From the NCBI GenBank assembly GCA_017538365.1, contig JAFYIZ010000044.1, forward strand, positions 62,001-126,000: 64,000 nucleotides of DNA, given 5' to 3'. The notes below the pieces were generated by a model. It did not search any database, was not told the origin of the DNA, and worked only from the letters and a program-made list of their open reading frames with translations. Below, one piece after another: positions 49,830 through 58,414 of this stretch. The translations under genes and the position numbers were made by a program. Each line of letters starts with the position of its first letter. The stretch's first letter is position 1. Source of the stretch: a bacterium (lineage in GTDB: Bacteria; UBP6; UBA1177).

Positions 49830-51984
49830 CTTCACTGGAAGTATAGTAGTAATAGTTCGATTTGTAGTATGACGAATGATAGTAGGAATAGCCGTAATAA
49901 GATTTGAACTTCTTTTCCTGCTTGAAATCTATGTTGTTGACAACAACACCGAGACGCACGATACCCGGTTTCGAAATATTCGCGATTACAGACTTGAATA
50001 CGTCGCGCGGAGTCTCGCTGATGTTGACGGCAAGAATAAGTCCGTCGGTGAGAGGCGCGATCGTTGCGGCATCGCTTACCGGACTGAGCGGCGGAGTATC
50101 GATAATGACGACATCGTAAATCTCCGAAAAATCCTTCAGAATATCGGCAAAACGCGAACTTTCAAGAAGTTCTGCAGGGTTCGGCGGGATAATGCCGGCC
50201 GTAACGACATCAAGTCCTTCGTAAACGTTCTTGTTGACGACATCGTCCATAGAATGTTCACCGACAATAAGAGTCGAAAGACCTTTTTCGTTTTTGAGTC
50301 CGAAAACTTTATGAACTCTCGGCTTTCTCATATCGGCATCGATGAGAAGCACCTTCTTGCCTGCAACTGAATAACTCGATGCGAGGTTGGAAGAAACGAT
50401 CGTTTTACCTTCATGCGGAACGGAGCTCGTAACAAGCATGACTTTGAGCCTTGAATCGGGATTGCTCAGCTTGATATTGGTTCTCAAAGACCTGAAAGCC
50501 TCAACTGCAAGATTTTTACCGCTTTTATCCTCGAAAGCGATCTCTTTGAACTGAGAAGTTTCAATCTGCTGGAACTTCGGAATAATGCCCAGAAGCGACT
50601 TTCCGGAAATAGTTTCAAGCTCTTTAAAGCTCTTGAATTTGGTATCGAAAAATTCGACGAGAAAAACTGCAAGAGACGAAAGAACAAGCGCAATAGCAAA
50701 GCCTGCAAGCAGGATTATCTGCTTTCTCGGCTTCACCGGAATCTTAGAAACAAGCGCACGGTCGATCATGCGGATGTTGTTGTTCTTGAGGAGCGCACTG
50801 AGATCGGCCTCTTTCGACCTTTCAAGGACGATGTCGTAAAGTTTTTTATTGGTTTCGACTTCACGGCGCAGCTTGCTGTAGTTGATATCGAGCTTATTCA
50901 GATTTATCGCCTCGGTCTGCGAATCGGAAAGCATTTTGCGGTTCTTTTTCATCTCGTTGTCGAGCATTTTCAACTCGAGATTGTAACTGCTTACAACACC
51001 TTCGATTTCGCTTTTGAAAGTTTTCTCGATGTTTTCCTTGTCGGCAAGCAGCGTTACGACTTTCGGATGTTTCTCGCCGTAAACCTGCTCTGACTCGTTT
51101 ATCTTCGAAACGACCTCAAGATATTTCAGCTTAAGATTGCCGATGATCGGGTTTTCTTTGCTGATTTCCTTAAAAAAACCGTCTTCGGGATTGTCGATGT
51201 TGAGGTGCGCATACTCCTCGATCTTCGCCGTAAGGGCATTGCGCCTGATCTCCTGATCGGTCAGAGTGTTCGTCAGCTTGATTATTCGGTTCGAAAGAAG
51301 TTCCTGTTTCGCCTCGAAAGTCGTAGCCAGAACGTTGTTACTCTGCTTGAACTCGAAAAGCATCATCTCTGAATTTTCGAGGTTCTGCTTAAGGCTGACA
51401 CTCTGATCCATGAGCCAGCGTGCAGCATCCTTCGTTTCGAAATACTTCTTTTCAAGGTTGAATTCGATGTAAGATGAAGCAACCGCGTTTGCAAGAAAAG
51501 CCGCCTTTTCAGGATCTTTGTCTTCGACCGAAATACGCACGATATTGCTGTTTTTCTGAGGGGAAACAGTGATTTTCGACAAAAGAACGGCTATCGGATC
51601 AATGTCTTTTATTTTACCTGGTTCGATTTTTTCGAGATCAAAACCGAGATACTCGAGAACATTTTCGCCGGGCACCATTTCAAGCACTTTCTGAGAAACA
51701 GCACGGCTCTTGATTATCTCATACTGAGTCGCGTAATAATCTTTGTTTGCCAGAAAATTGCCCTGACTTCCGCTCTGGACGACCTCCATGTTGCCGCCGA
51801 GAACATTCGCCGCCTTTGGTTCTATCTCGATCGTCGCAGTTGACTCATAGATTTTTACCATGCGGTAGATCTGCGCAACCGTAAAAGTCATCACGATCAG
51901 GATTATCGCGACAAACAGGTAAATATGCCTTTTCAACAAGGTAAGAATTTCCATTAAATCTATTTCGCGTTCCTGTTCATTCAT
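49795..51984 (-). CDS. wzc: Wzc-type polysaccharide co-polymerase / tyrosine autokinase
   Basis: 729 aa, inner membrane. Wzz domain with helix 1 at about 18-38 and a long periplasmic coiled coil, second membrane helix near 430, then the BY-kinase domain: SSVPHEGKT (Walker A), LLIDADMRKP (Walker A'), VVIIDTPP (Walker B). The C-terminus has the Tyr cluster YYGYSYYHSSYYKSNYYYY that is autophosphorylated. It controls polymer length and export together with Wza. The start overlaps the wza stop (TGATG). No phosphatase gene is near. Confidence 0.95.
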   Translation of the reverse strand: MNEQEREIDLMEILTLLKRHIYLFVAIILIVMTFTVAQIYRMVKIYESTATIEIEPKAANVLGGNMEVVQSGSQGNFLANKDYYATQYEIIKSRAVSQKVLEMVPGENVLEYLGFDLEKIEPGKIKDIDPIAVLLSKITVSPQKNSNIVRISVEDKDPEKAAFLANAVASSYIEFNLEKKYFETKDAARWLMDQSVSLKQNLENSEMMLFEFKQSNNVLATTFEAKQELLSNRIIKLTNTLTDQEIRRNALTAKIEEYAHLNIDNPEDGFFKEISKENPIIGNLKLKYLEVVSKINESEQVYGEKHPKVVTLLADKENIEKTFKSEIEGVVSSYNLELKMLDNEMKKNRKMLSDSQTEAINLNKLDINYSKLRREVETNKKLYDIVLERSKEADLSALLKNNNIRMIDRALVSKIPVKPRKQIILLAGFAIALVLSSLAVFLVEFFDTKFKSFKELETISGKSLLGIIPKFQQIETSQFKEIAFEDKSGKNLAVEAFRSLRTNIKLSNPDSRLKVMLVTSSVPHEGKTIVSSNLASSYSVAGKKVLLIDADMRKPRVHKVFGLKNEKGLSTLIVGEHSMDDVVNKNVYEGLDVVTAGIIPPNPAELLESSRFADILKDFSEIYDVVIIDTPPLSPVSDAATIAPLTDGLILAVNISETPRDVFKSVIANISKPGIVRLGVVVNNIDFKQEKKFKSYYGYSYYHSSYYKSNYYYYTSSEDGQTKKKKKHS

Positions 51985-52619
51985 CAGAAGAACCTTTCAC
52001 CTACAAAAACTATATCTCCGGCGTCGAGATAAAAATTCTCTTTAGCGCCGTTCACTATTGATTTTATATCTACGACAAAGCGTTTTTCCCTGCCGTCGCC
52101 GCCCTTTCTTGTCACAACGACATTCGAAAGGTCTGCCAAATTGGTGAACCCGCCGGCAAGACTTATCGCCTCGATGACGCTCATGCGCCTTCTAATCGGG
52201 AAACTGCCGGCCTTTTTGACCTGTCCCAAAACAAAAATACGCTTGCTTACGAACTCTTCGACCAAAACCGTAACATTCGGCTCTTTCAGATAACCTTCTT
52301 TCAACTTTGACGAAATTTTCGTAGCGAGGGTAAAAATATTAAGCCCGTCGACCTTGATTTCGCCGATGAAAGGAAAATTGATATAGCCTTCCGGACTTAC
52401 CTGATAAACGCCGGAAAGTTCCTTTTCGTTGTAAACCTGAATATTGATCTTGTCTCCGGCACCTATGAAAGAAAGGTGATCCTCTTCTTCTTCCACAGCT
52501 TCAGCCGAAGTCTGAGAACTTGTCTGTCTGTCGGCGTTGTTTTCACCGACTCTTATTGTGCAGGATACAAAAAGCGATAAACTAAAAAAAAATAACAGCT
52601 TGGGGAGAAGTCTGTTCAT
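51984..52619 (-). CDS. wza: Short Wza-type polysaccharide export lipoprotein
   Basis: 211 aa with lipobox FVSC. A Poly_export domain (IGAGDKINIQVYNEKELSG, VSPEGYINFPFIGEIKVDGL) and one SLBB domain (IFVLGQVKKAGSFPI) end at GDIVFVGE. It lacks the C-terminal amphipathic helix by which E. coli Wza forms its own outer-membrane pore, so a partner is required; the gene immediately upstream (5-base gap) encodes an outer-membrane barrel. Short OPX proteins with separate barrels are established in Myxococcus. Confidence 0.93.
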   Translation of the reverse strand: MNRLLPKLLFFFSLSLFVSCTIRVGENNADRQTSSQTSAEAVEEEEDHLSFIGAGDKINIQVYNEKELSGVYQVSPEGYINFPFIGEIKVDGLNIFTLATKISSKLKEGYLKEPNVTVLVEEFVSKRIFVLGQVKKAGSFPIRRRMSVIEAISLAGGFTNLADLSNVVVTRKGGDGREKRFVVDIKSIVNGAKENFYLDAGDIVFVGERFF

Positions 52620-52624
52620 AAGAA

Positions 52625-54046
52625 TTAGTAATCCAGAACGATTGAAAGCATTACCCTGTGGTCAATGTAGTCGTAATGGGTTGCAACCGTTCTTGTATAA
52701 CTCTGTTCAGCGTTTGTTGCGTGGTTAAAATTCGTGGTCGAAGTTCTGACATAATCAGTATCTTTGTATTCAAGATCATAGCTGAGTTTAAGACCGAACC
52801 ACGGTAAAATAGCATAGGAAAGCGACGGACCGAAGTTTACAAGATGATCTCTGCGTTTTCCTTTCGGCATAAGAATCGAGTATGTAAGGGTAGAACCGTC
52901 ATCGTATGTCTCAACTTTCTGATAGGAACCGTCATCAGCCTGAGTATATTCATCTCTGCTTTTGAATTCTATATTCTTGCCGTACATGAGGTAGGAATAG
53001 CTGAAATTCATCGAAGCAAGGAATTTCTTTGCAAATTTCTGTTTGAAGTTCAAGTAAACTTTATGCGTCGAATTATACTGGAAATAAGCAGAAGGACGCA
53101 TCGTCTTGAGGTAACCGAGAGCAAGACCGGTATCCTGATACTTGAAAATCAACTCTGCATTAGCATTGTAGTCATGCTGAACGCTGCTGCCGACATTTAC
53201 AGAATAACCTGCTGCAAGTTTTCCGGAAATATAAGGAGTGAACTGGCTCATTACACCAAGGAAAATGTTTATCGGAACAGCTCTAGAATCACTACGGATT
53301 TTTGACTCGTAGTAATCCTGATATCTTGTCGAAACAGAAGCGAAAGCCATCGTTTTCGGGAGGAATTTCCATCTTCCGAAAAGATCAAGGAACGGAGAAA
53401 TGTAGTTGTAATCTTTATACGCGGCATTATCTTTCGACTGTTCAAGGTAGTTGATATCAAAACCGAGTTTGATCTTTCCGTAAAGGACGTCTTCAACGCT
53501 TTTGAACGCAACGCCTACTGCAAATGAATCCATAAGGTTTCTGTTTTTGCCGGAAAGCTCCTGTCCGTCAGGAGTCGAAGACCTTGAAAGAGAGTTCTTG
53601 AAATCGAAAATTATAAGACCGTCTTTATTGAATTCACCCAAAAGATCCGATCTGATATCAAGTTCAGACAGGTTTTTCGATGTTTTTTTGTCTTCAAGAC
53701 CGAGATAGTGGTTGTAGTCGAAAAGAAGCGAAAAACCGAGAGTTTTTTTGTCGTCATCAAGTCTGATACGGAGAGAGGGGCTGTAGTGGAGAATCATATC
53801 AGAAATGATCTCAGCCTTTTTCTCTGCACCGTCATCAACTCTCGTATCGGTAGTTACGGTGTCTTCCGAAGCTTTCGTGATGTTTGACTCAAATTCCGGA
53901 TTAATAGCTATACCTACATTCAAAACCGTATCTTTTGTTATTTTGAAACCTTTTTCCGGAGCATCTTCCGAAAATACAGATACAGGAAAAGTCATAACAA
54001 GCAGTACAAAACAAACTGCTATGAAAAAATTTCTGTTAGTTGTCAT
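52625..54046 (-). CDS. Outer-membrane beta-barrel, likely export porin partner of Wza
   Basis: 473 aa with signal peptide (cut near VFSEDA). The mature chain is a series of 8-12-residue amphipathic strands with Tyr/Phe girdles (LRIRLDDDKKTLGFSLLFDYNHYLG, ASMNFSYSYLMYG, LKLSYDLEYK), ending in DHRVMLSIVLDY with a C-terminal aromatic, as outer-membrane barrels do. It resembles the BBP2/Wzp type of barrel in exopolysaccharide loci. The barrel call is firm and the export role is inferred from position. Confidence 0.75.
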   Translation of the reverse strand: MTTNRNFFIAVCFVLLVMTFPVSVFSEDAPEKGFKITKDTVLNVGIAINPEFESNITKASEDTVTTDTRVDDGAEKKAEIISDMILHYSPSLRIRLDDDKKTLGFSLLFDYNHYLGLEDKKTSKNLSELDIRSDLLGEFNKDGLIIFDFKNSLSRSSTPDGQELSGKNRNLMDSFAVGVAFKSVEDVLYGKIKLGFDINYLEQSKDNAAYKDYNYISPFLDLFGRWKFLPKTMAFASVSTRYQDYYESKIRSDSRAVPINIFLGVMSQFTPYISGKLAAGYSVNVGSSVQHDYNANAELIFKYQDTGLALGYLKTMRPSAYFQYNSTHKVYLNFKQKFAKKFLASMNFSYSYLMYGKNIEFKSRDEYTQADDGSYQKVETYDDGSTLTYSILMPKGKRRDHLVNFGPSLSYAILPWFGLKLSYDLEYKDTDYVRTSTTNFNHATNAEQSYTRTVATHYDYIDHRVMLSIVLDY

Positions 54047-54071
54047 CTTACGTTACCCAAATACAATCTGA

Positions 54072-54722
54072 TTACATTGTAGGACTCTGATCTTCCTGAT
54101 CAGGAACTTGCTCTACCTGAGAAGCGTCTTCAGGAGTTTCAGCAGCCGTAGCAGTAGCAACAATATCATTAGCGGCAGAACCGTCATTGGTCGTCTGAAT
54201 AACACCGCTTGCATCGATGTTTGCCGCATCTGCGGAATCAGATCCTTCCATAGCGCCGCGGCTTATTTCAGTCGGCATATCATTGCCCATACTCAAACTC
54301 ATAGCACTGGAAACACTTGCTCTAACAGCACTCTGCTGCTCGGTCTTAGACTGTGTTTGATTGGAACGTTCGCATGATTGTGCAGCAGCCAACGACTTTT
54401 CTGCGGATTCAGCCATTCCGTTCAAAATTACCAACTGACCCTGAGCTTCGGCAATCTTACCTGCAGCAACCAAAGCTACAATCTTTGAAGCTATACCGGA
54501 CGCGCTGGAAACTAAATTTTTAACTGAACCAAGATGTCCGCTGACACATGATTTCCACTTCTGATCCTTTGCCGCGGAGGCATCTGCGCTCGCCTTGTTC
54601 AATTCCGCCTCTACATCGGCAATCTTGCTTGCCTTAGCCTGGGCATCATCTTTGATATCTGCATAAAGTGCAGAAGCCAAAAGCAAAGAGACGAACAATA
54701 AAATGAATTTTGAAAAAGACAT
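54072..54722 (-). CDS. Ala/Ser-rich exported protein, function unknown
   Basis: 216 aa with signal peptide (cut near LYADI). Residues 25-130 are predicted helical and Ala/Lys/Glu-rich (ADVEAELNKASADAS) with two cysteines (SCVSG, QSCERS) that could pair. The C-terminal third is disordered and acidic (EDASQVEQVPDQEDQ). No family is recognised. GAGGTG precedes the ATG. It sits between the AgmX-like and barrel genes in the same run, so it may be a periplasmic accessory of either machine. Confidence 0.65.
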   Translation of the reverse strand: MSFSKFILLFVSLLLASALYADIKDDAQAKASKIADVEAELNKASADASAAKDQKWKSCVSGHLGSVKNLVSSASGIASKIVALVAAGKIAEAQGQLVILNGMAESAEKSLAAAQSCERSNQTQSKTEQQSAVRASVSSAMSLSMGNDMPTEISRGAMEGSDSADAANIDASGVIQTTNDGSAANDIVATATAAETPEDASQVEQVPDQEDQSPTM

Positions 54723-54744
54723 TTTACACCTCTATACCAATAAT

Positions 54745-56142
54745 TTAATTACTAAACATGAACGGGAAAGTAACGCTGGCGGGACCACCTTCCGGTTTCG
54801 GAAAACGCAACCGGCCGATAACTCCTTTGATGCACTTTATAGTTTCTGCATCTTTGAGAGTATCCTCTGCTATATCGATACTTTCGACACGTCCTTTTTC
54901 ATTTATCAAAATAGTAACCGATACTTTACCTTTCAATGTCGGATTTGCCAACAAAGCCTTGTCGTAGCAACGTTTTACCGCCGCACTGCTGCCCCTGATT
55001 GTTTTAGCTACGCTTGCGGAATCAACAGCACCGTCGACTTCCGTTTTTCCGACAGAAGCTTTACCGACGACAGCTTTTTCAGCTCTTCCCTTGACCGCAA
55101 CAGCACCTTCTGATTTTTCGACTTTAAGGTCATCGATCTTAGCTGTTTCGACAGCACCGGCATCGCCTTTTCTGCTGCGCTGGGAAGAACTTGTAGCAAC
55201 TCCGATCTGTTTTACACCGGAAAGAGCCGAATCTATATCTCTGTCCTTTCCGCCGTCACCGAGAACATCTGTGATAAATCCGCCGGTTCCGCCTTCACCT
55301 ACCGAACCTATCATTTTCAAAAGACCTTTTCCTGCGACTTTTTTCTGCATTTCAGCCACACGAACAGATTCTTCACGTTGGATAGTGGAAGCATCTCTCG
55401 GCTTTTCAACTTTTTTAGGAGCTGCTTCTTCCTGCTTTTCAGCAACTTTCTTAGCTTTTGCAGATGTTGCCTGTGCATTCGGATCAACTTCCTTTTCTTC
55501 TTTAGGAGTTTTATCCTCTATTTCCTTTTCTTCTACAACTTCATCCTTCACATCAAGTTCTGGTGCGATAAGTTTTGCGAAACGGTTAGGAACATCGGTA
55601 AGTTCCACCGGTTCCGGCTTGGGAACATTCGCAATATAAACCGCAAAAAAGAAGTAACCGAAAACCATGATGACCAACTCTATCGAAACAAAAGGCCAGT
55701 CAAAATGCTGTGTCCACGAGCCTCTGATCGACTTCGGCAATCTCAATTTCGGAGGTTTCGGCGAAGGAACTACGAATTGAAACAGTACTATTGCATTCCC
55801 GATAAAAATTTTACCGCGATATTCTTCAGAAATAGGAAGAACATAATCATCACCGCGTCTCTTCAGCGTTCCGCTTTTAATCAGATCTTCAACGTCTTTC
55901 GGCTCACCTTTCAAAAAGATCTTACCAGTCATCTTCTGTGTAAGAACGAGCTCATAGCGACCTGATCTAAAATAAAACATCGGGAACTTTCCGGACAAAA
56001 AAGACGAAGGCACAACAAAATGCGCTTTTTCAGAGTCACCTATAAAAACCGTCTCAGCTTTTCTGAATACCTGCTCGTCAAGGATTCGACCGTTCTGAAT
56101 AACGCCGACCCTTAAGACCTTCTCTGATATCCCCTGGGGCAT
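54745..56142 (-). CDS. AgmX/PglI C-terminal-domain protein (GltJ/TonB-like)
   Basis: 465 aa. An N-terminal FHA-like or forkhead-type beta region in the cytoplasm (1-150) is followed by one membrane helix (about 155-175), a long charged periplasmic linker and a C-terminal AgmX_PglI domain: AAVKRCYDKALLANPTLKGKVSVTI, then IGRLRFPKPEGG. This is the TonB-like domain of AgmX/GltJ in Myxococcus, which transmits motor force to the outer envelope. GAGGTTG precedes the ATG. It lies directly downstream of two ExbD genes. Confidence 0.88.
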   Translation of the reverse strand: MPQGISEKVLRVGVIQNGRILDEQVFRKAETVFIGDSEKAHFVVPSSFLSGKFPMFYFRSGRYELVLTQKMTGKIFLKGEPKDVEDLIKSGTLKRRGDDYVLPISEEYRGKIFIGNAIVLFQFVVPSPKPPKLRLPKSIRGSWTQHFDWPFVSIELVIMVFGYFFFAVYIANVPKPEPVELTDVPNRFAKLIAPELDVKDEVVEEKEIEDKTPKEEKEVDPNAQATSAKAKKVAEKQEEAAPKKVEKPRDASTIQREESVRVAEMQKKVAGKGLLKMIGSVGEGGTGGFITDVLGDGGKDRDIDSALSGVKQIGVATSSSQRSRKGDAGAVETAKIDDLKVEKSEGAVAVKGRAEKAVVGKASVGKTEVDGAVDSASVAKTIRGSSAAVKRCYDKALLANPTLKGKVSVTILINEKGRVESIDIAEDTLKDAETIKCIKGVIGRLRFPKPEGGPASVTFPFMFSN

Positions 56143-56221
56143 AACAACCTCGTAAAATGCAATAATAATCTTTCAAAAAAACATTGTGACCGGCAACTTA
56201 ATGCCGGCCACATAAAACATA

Positions 56222-56797
56222 CTAACCGGCTGTGGAAATAGTCGCGAACTTAAAGTTCGAGAATTCCGCCTGACCGGCAGTGTACATAACTTCCGTCAAC
56301 AAACGATACGGACTTTCCTTATCCATAACGATTGTGCAGACACCGTCAAATTTGATGGTGGGGTTGATAGCTTCGAGACGTCTTTTCTTTTCGACTGCCT
56401 CGACAAGCGCTTTATTCAACGGAATGATGAAATAAGCGTCTTCGCCGCCGCGTTTCTGCGAAGCTTCAACTTTACCGTCTTTTACAACCGTAACAGGTTC
56501 GTTGTCAACAACTATTGAAGACTTAGCAACCGTAACTGTAACAGTCGCTGCAGGCTGCAACAATGAAGTCGACTTCGGAATATCCAAGTCTGGTCCGGGA
56601 GTAATGTTGACAGGATCTGTAGCATAGCTTTTAAGAAGGAAAACAAGCATGATCGTAAGAATATCCATCAACGAGTTGATGTTTAATTTCTGTCCGCCTG
56701 CACTTTCTCTGCCAGCTTTAGATTTTTTCCTGCTCTTCAGGATTTCTTCTTCATAATTTTCCGGAAGGTATTCGTAAGTTTTGTTTTCTTCTGCCAT
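56222..56797 (-). CDS. ExbD/TolR-family protein (second)
   Basis: 191 aa. A basic cytoplasmic N-terminus, one membrane helix (NINSLMDILTIMLVFLLKS) with the proton-path Asp in MDILTIMLVFLL, and a periplasmic domain. This corresponds to AglS among the two TolR-like subunits of the Myxococcus motor. AAGGAGG precedes the ATG, 10 bases after the first ExbD gene. Confidence 0.9.
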   Translation of the reverse strand: MAEENKTYEYLPENYEEEILKSRKKSKAGRESAGGQKLNINSLMDILTIMLVFLLKSYATDPVNITPGPDLDIPKSTSLLQPAATVTVTVAKSSIVVDNEPVTVVKDGKVEASQKRGGEDAYFIIPLNKALVEAVEKKRRLEAINPTIKFDGVCTIVMDKESPYRLLTEVMYTAGQAEFSNFKFATISTAG

Positions 56798-56807
56798 AAC
56801 ACCCTCC

Positions 56808-57356
56808 TTATGCTATACCTGCGCTAAGTACAACGTTCGGGAAAAGAGTTTTCTTCTTTTCGCCGTCCTTTTTCTCGCGGGTAGCGTCCATTATTTTCAT
56901 AATGTATTTGTACTTAGTATTCGGTTCAGCGGTGATGATAATGTTTTCTTCAGCCGGATTTGCATCTTTCAAATCCGAAATGATCTCAACAAGCTTATCA
57001 ATATCATAAACTTTAGCATCAATCATTTTGCCTTCCGCATCTTCTTCTTGTCCGTCAATCTTAAGAATTGTCGGACCCAACGGATCGTCTTTGTTTTCAA
57101 TAACCTGATCTCTTACAAAAACAGTGATGCCTCTGTCAGTCAGAGCAACTGTCAGTTTAAGAGGTTTATCATCCGGTCTGTCTGCCGGCGGATTTGCCTC
57201 GGAAGAAGGACCGATCTGCGGTGTAGCAACGTTGACAACGGCTATTTTTACAGACTCCATTGAGGTCAACAACAACGGTATAAGAATAAGAATGAGGTTC
57301 ATTGCAGCCGTCATGTCGAGATCCTGACCGGATCCTTGTGAACGTCTCTTACCCAT
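56808..57356 (-). CDS. ExbD/TolR-family protein (first)
   Basis: 182 aa. LDMTAAMNLILILIPLLLTS is the membrane helix with the key Asp; a periplasmic domain follows with an ERGITV-like TDRGITVFVRD. Two consecutive ExbD genes behind one TolQ gene is the arrangement of the Agl motor (AglR-AglQ-AglS). GGAGG precedes the ATG. Confidence 0.9.
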   Translation of the reverse strand: MGKRRSQGSGQDLDMTAAMNLILILIPLLLTSMESVKIAVVNVATPQIGPSSEANPPADRPDDKPLKLTVALTDRGITVFVRDQVIENKDDPLGPTILKIDGQEEDAEGKMIDAKVYDIDKLVEIISDLKDANPAEENIIITAEPNTKYKYIMKIMDATREKKDGEKKKTLFPNVVLSAGIA

Positions 57357-57386
57357 TTTTTATTCCTCCAAATCGTGTCTGTTTAC

Positions 57387-58025
57387 TTACTCAGCCGTTC
57401 CTTTTTCTCTGCTAACAAGCAAGTTCGAAAGTTTTACAGAGTAAAGATCAAGGTCATTGAGTATTTTTCCTGCAAGACCGTTAAGAACAAGGTGAATAAC
57501 CGTTCCAGGAATAGCGATCATAAGACCCCAACCGGTGGTGTTCATTGCGATAGCGATACCGTTTGCAAGCATTGCCGATTTCTGCTCAGGAGCAGCGTGA
57601 GCAACTGCTTCGAATGCATCGATAAGTCCGAAAATCGTTCCAAGAAGTCCGAACATGGTAGCTGTACTCGAAATAGCGAAAATGCTGGGAAGGAGTTTAG
57701 AAACTTTCGGGGTTACTTCAAGAGTAGCTTCTTCCATTGCGTTCTGAATTTCAAGTTCGCCTCTGTTTGCTCTGGAAAGACCAGCCTTCATAACTTTTGC
57801 AAGAGCTGCATCGCCTGCTGCGTCGCAAAGTTTGATAGCTTTGTCAACATTGTTTGCCATAACAAGTTTCTGGATCTGTTTCATCAAATTTGCGCCGTTT
57901 GTGTTGAACTTTACAAGAAGGAAAATGCATTTGTAAATTGCAACACCGAGAACGTAAAGACCGCAAATAGCGATGAAGTGCATAAACGTTCCGCCTGAAC
58001 GATAAAACTCAGCAAACCATTCCAT
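57387..58025 (-). CDS. MotA/TolQ/ExbB proton channel protein
   Basis: 212 aa with three membrane helices (about 15-35, 110-130, 150-170) and a cytoplasmic loop between the first two. The TolQ signature is present: LPSIFAISSTATMFGLLGTIFGL in helix 2 and the NTTGWGLMIAIPGTV helix 3. With the ExbD pair it forms a proton-driven rotary or power-stroke unit. GGAGG precedes the ATG. Confidence 0.93.
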   Translation of the reverse strand: MEWFAEFYRSGGTFMHFIAICGLYVLGVAIYKCIFLLVKFNTNGANLMKQIQKLVMANNVDKAIKLCDAAGDAALAKVMKAGLSRANRGELEIQNAMEEATLEVTPKVSKLLPSIFAISSTATMFGLLGTIFGLIDAFEAVAHAAPEQKSAMLANGIAIAMNTTGWGLMIAIPGTVIHLVLNGLAGKILNDLDLYSVKLSNLLVSREKGTAE

Positions 58026-58058
58026 AGTAAATCCTCCTAAAAAAATAAAAATAATATA

Positions 58059-58277
58059 CTAGAAAGCATCGTCTACACAGACGGCTTTCTCCACCTCTTC
58101 CAAAAAACTAACGTTCAGATCAAGCGAGCGGTACGAGAACTTAGCCCTAGACAGGAAGGTCATAACTTCGGGTTTCTGTATCGTTCCTTCGATCTGAATC
58201 TCTTCTATAACTATTGTTTTCGCTTCAACATTAAAAGAAAAAAGCAGTGAAGCGATAAGCGCACAAATAAAAAGCAT
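58059..58277 (-). CDS. Small exported protein of the motor cluster
   Basis: 72 aa from the ATG at 58277 (a GTG one codon earlier is also possible; AAAGGG lies 7-10 bases upstream). A signal peptide (cut near VEAK) is followed by VIEEIQIEGTIQKPEVMTFL and a short FSYRSLDL. I recall the IEG.IQKPE motif from small proteins next to TolQ/ExbD genes in myxobacteria, but no name is attached. The longer frame to 58403 has no ribosome site and would bury the signal peptide. Confidence 0.6.
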   Translation of the reverse strand: MLFICALIASLLFSFNVEAKTIVIEEIQIEGTIQKPEVMTFLSRAKFSYRSLDLNVSFLEEVEKAVCVDDAF

Positions 58278-58414
58278 CACAAAATTACCCTTTACAAGAA
58301 CAAAGTTGCGGGGAATATACACAAACAAATTTTTTAAAGCAAATTTTTTGGCAAAAGCACCGTAAAAAATACGCAAATATTTGATTATATTGCCGTTTTT
58401 CATTGTCGTTTTTA

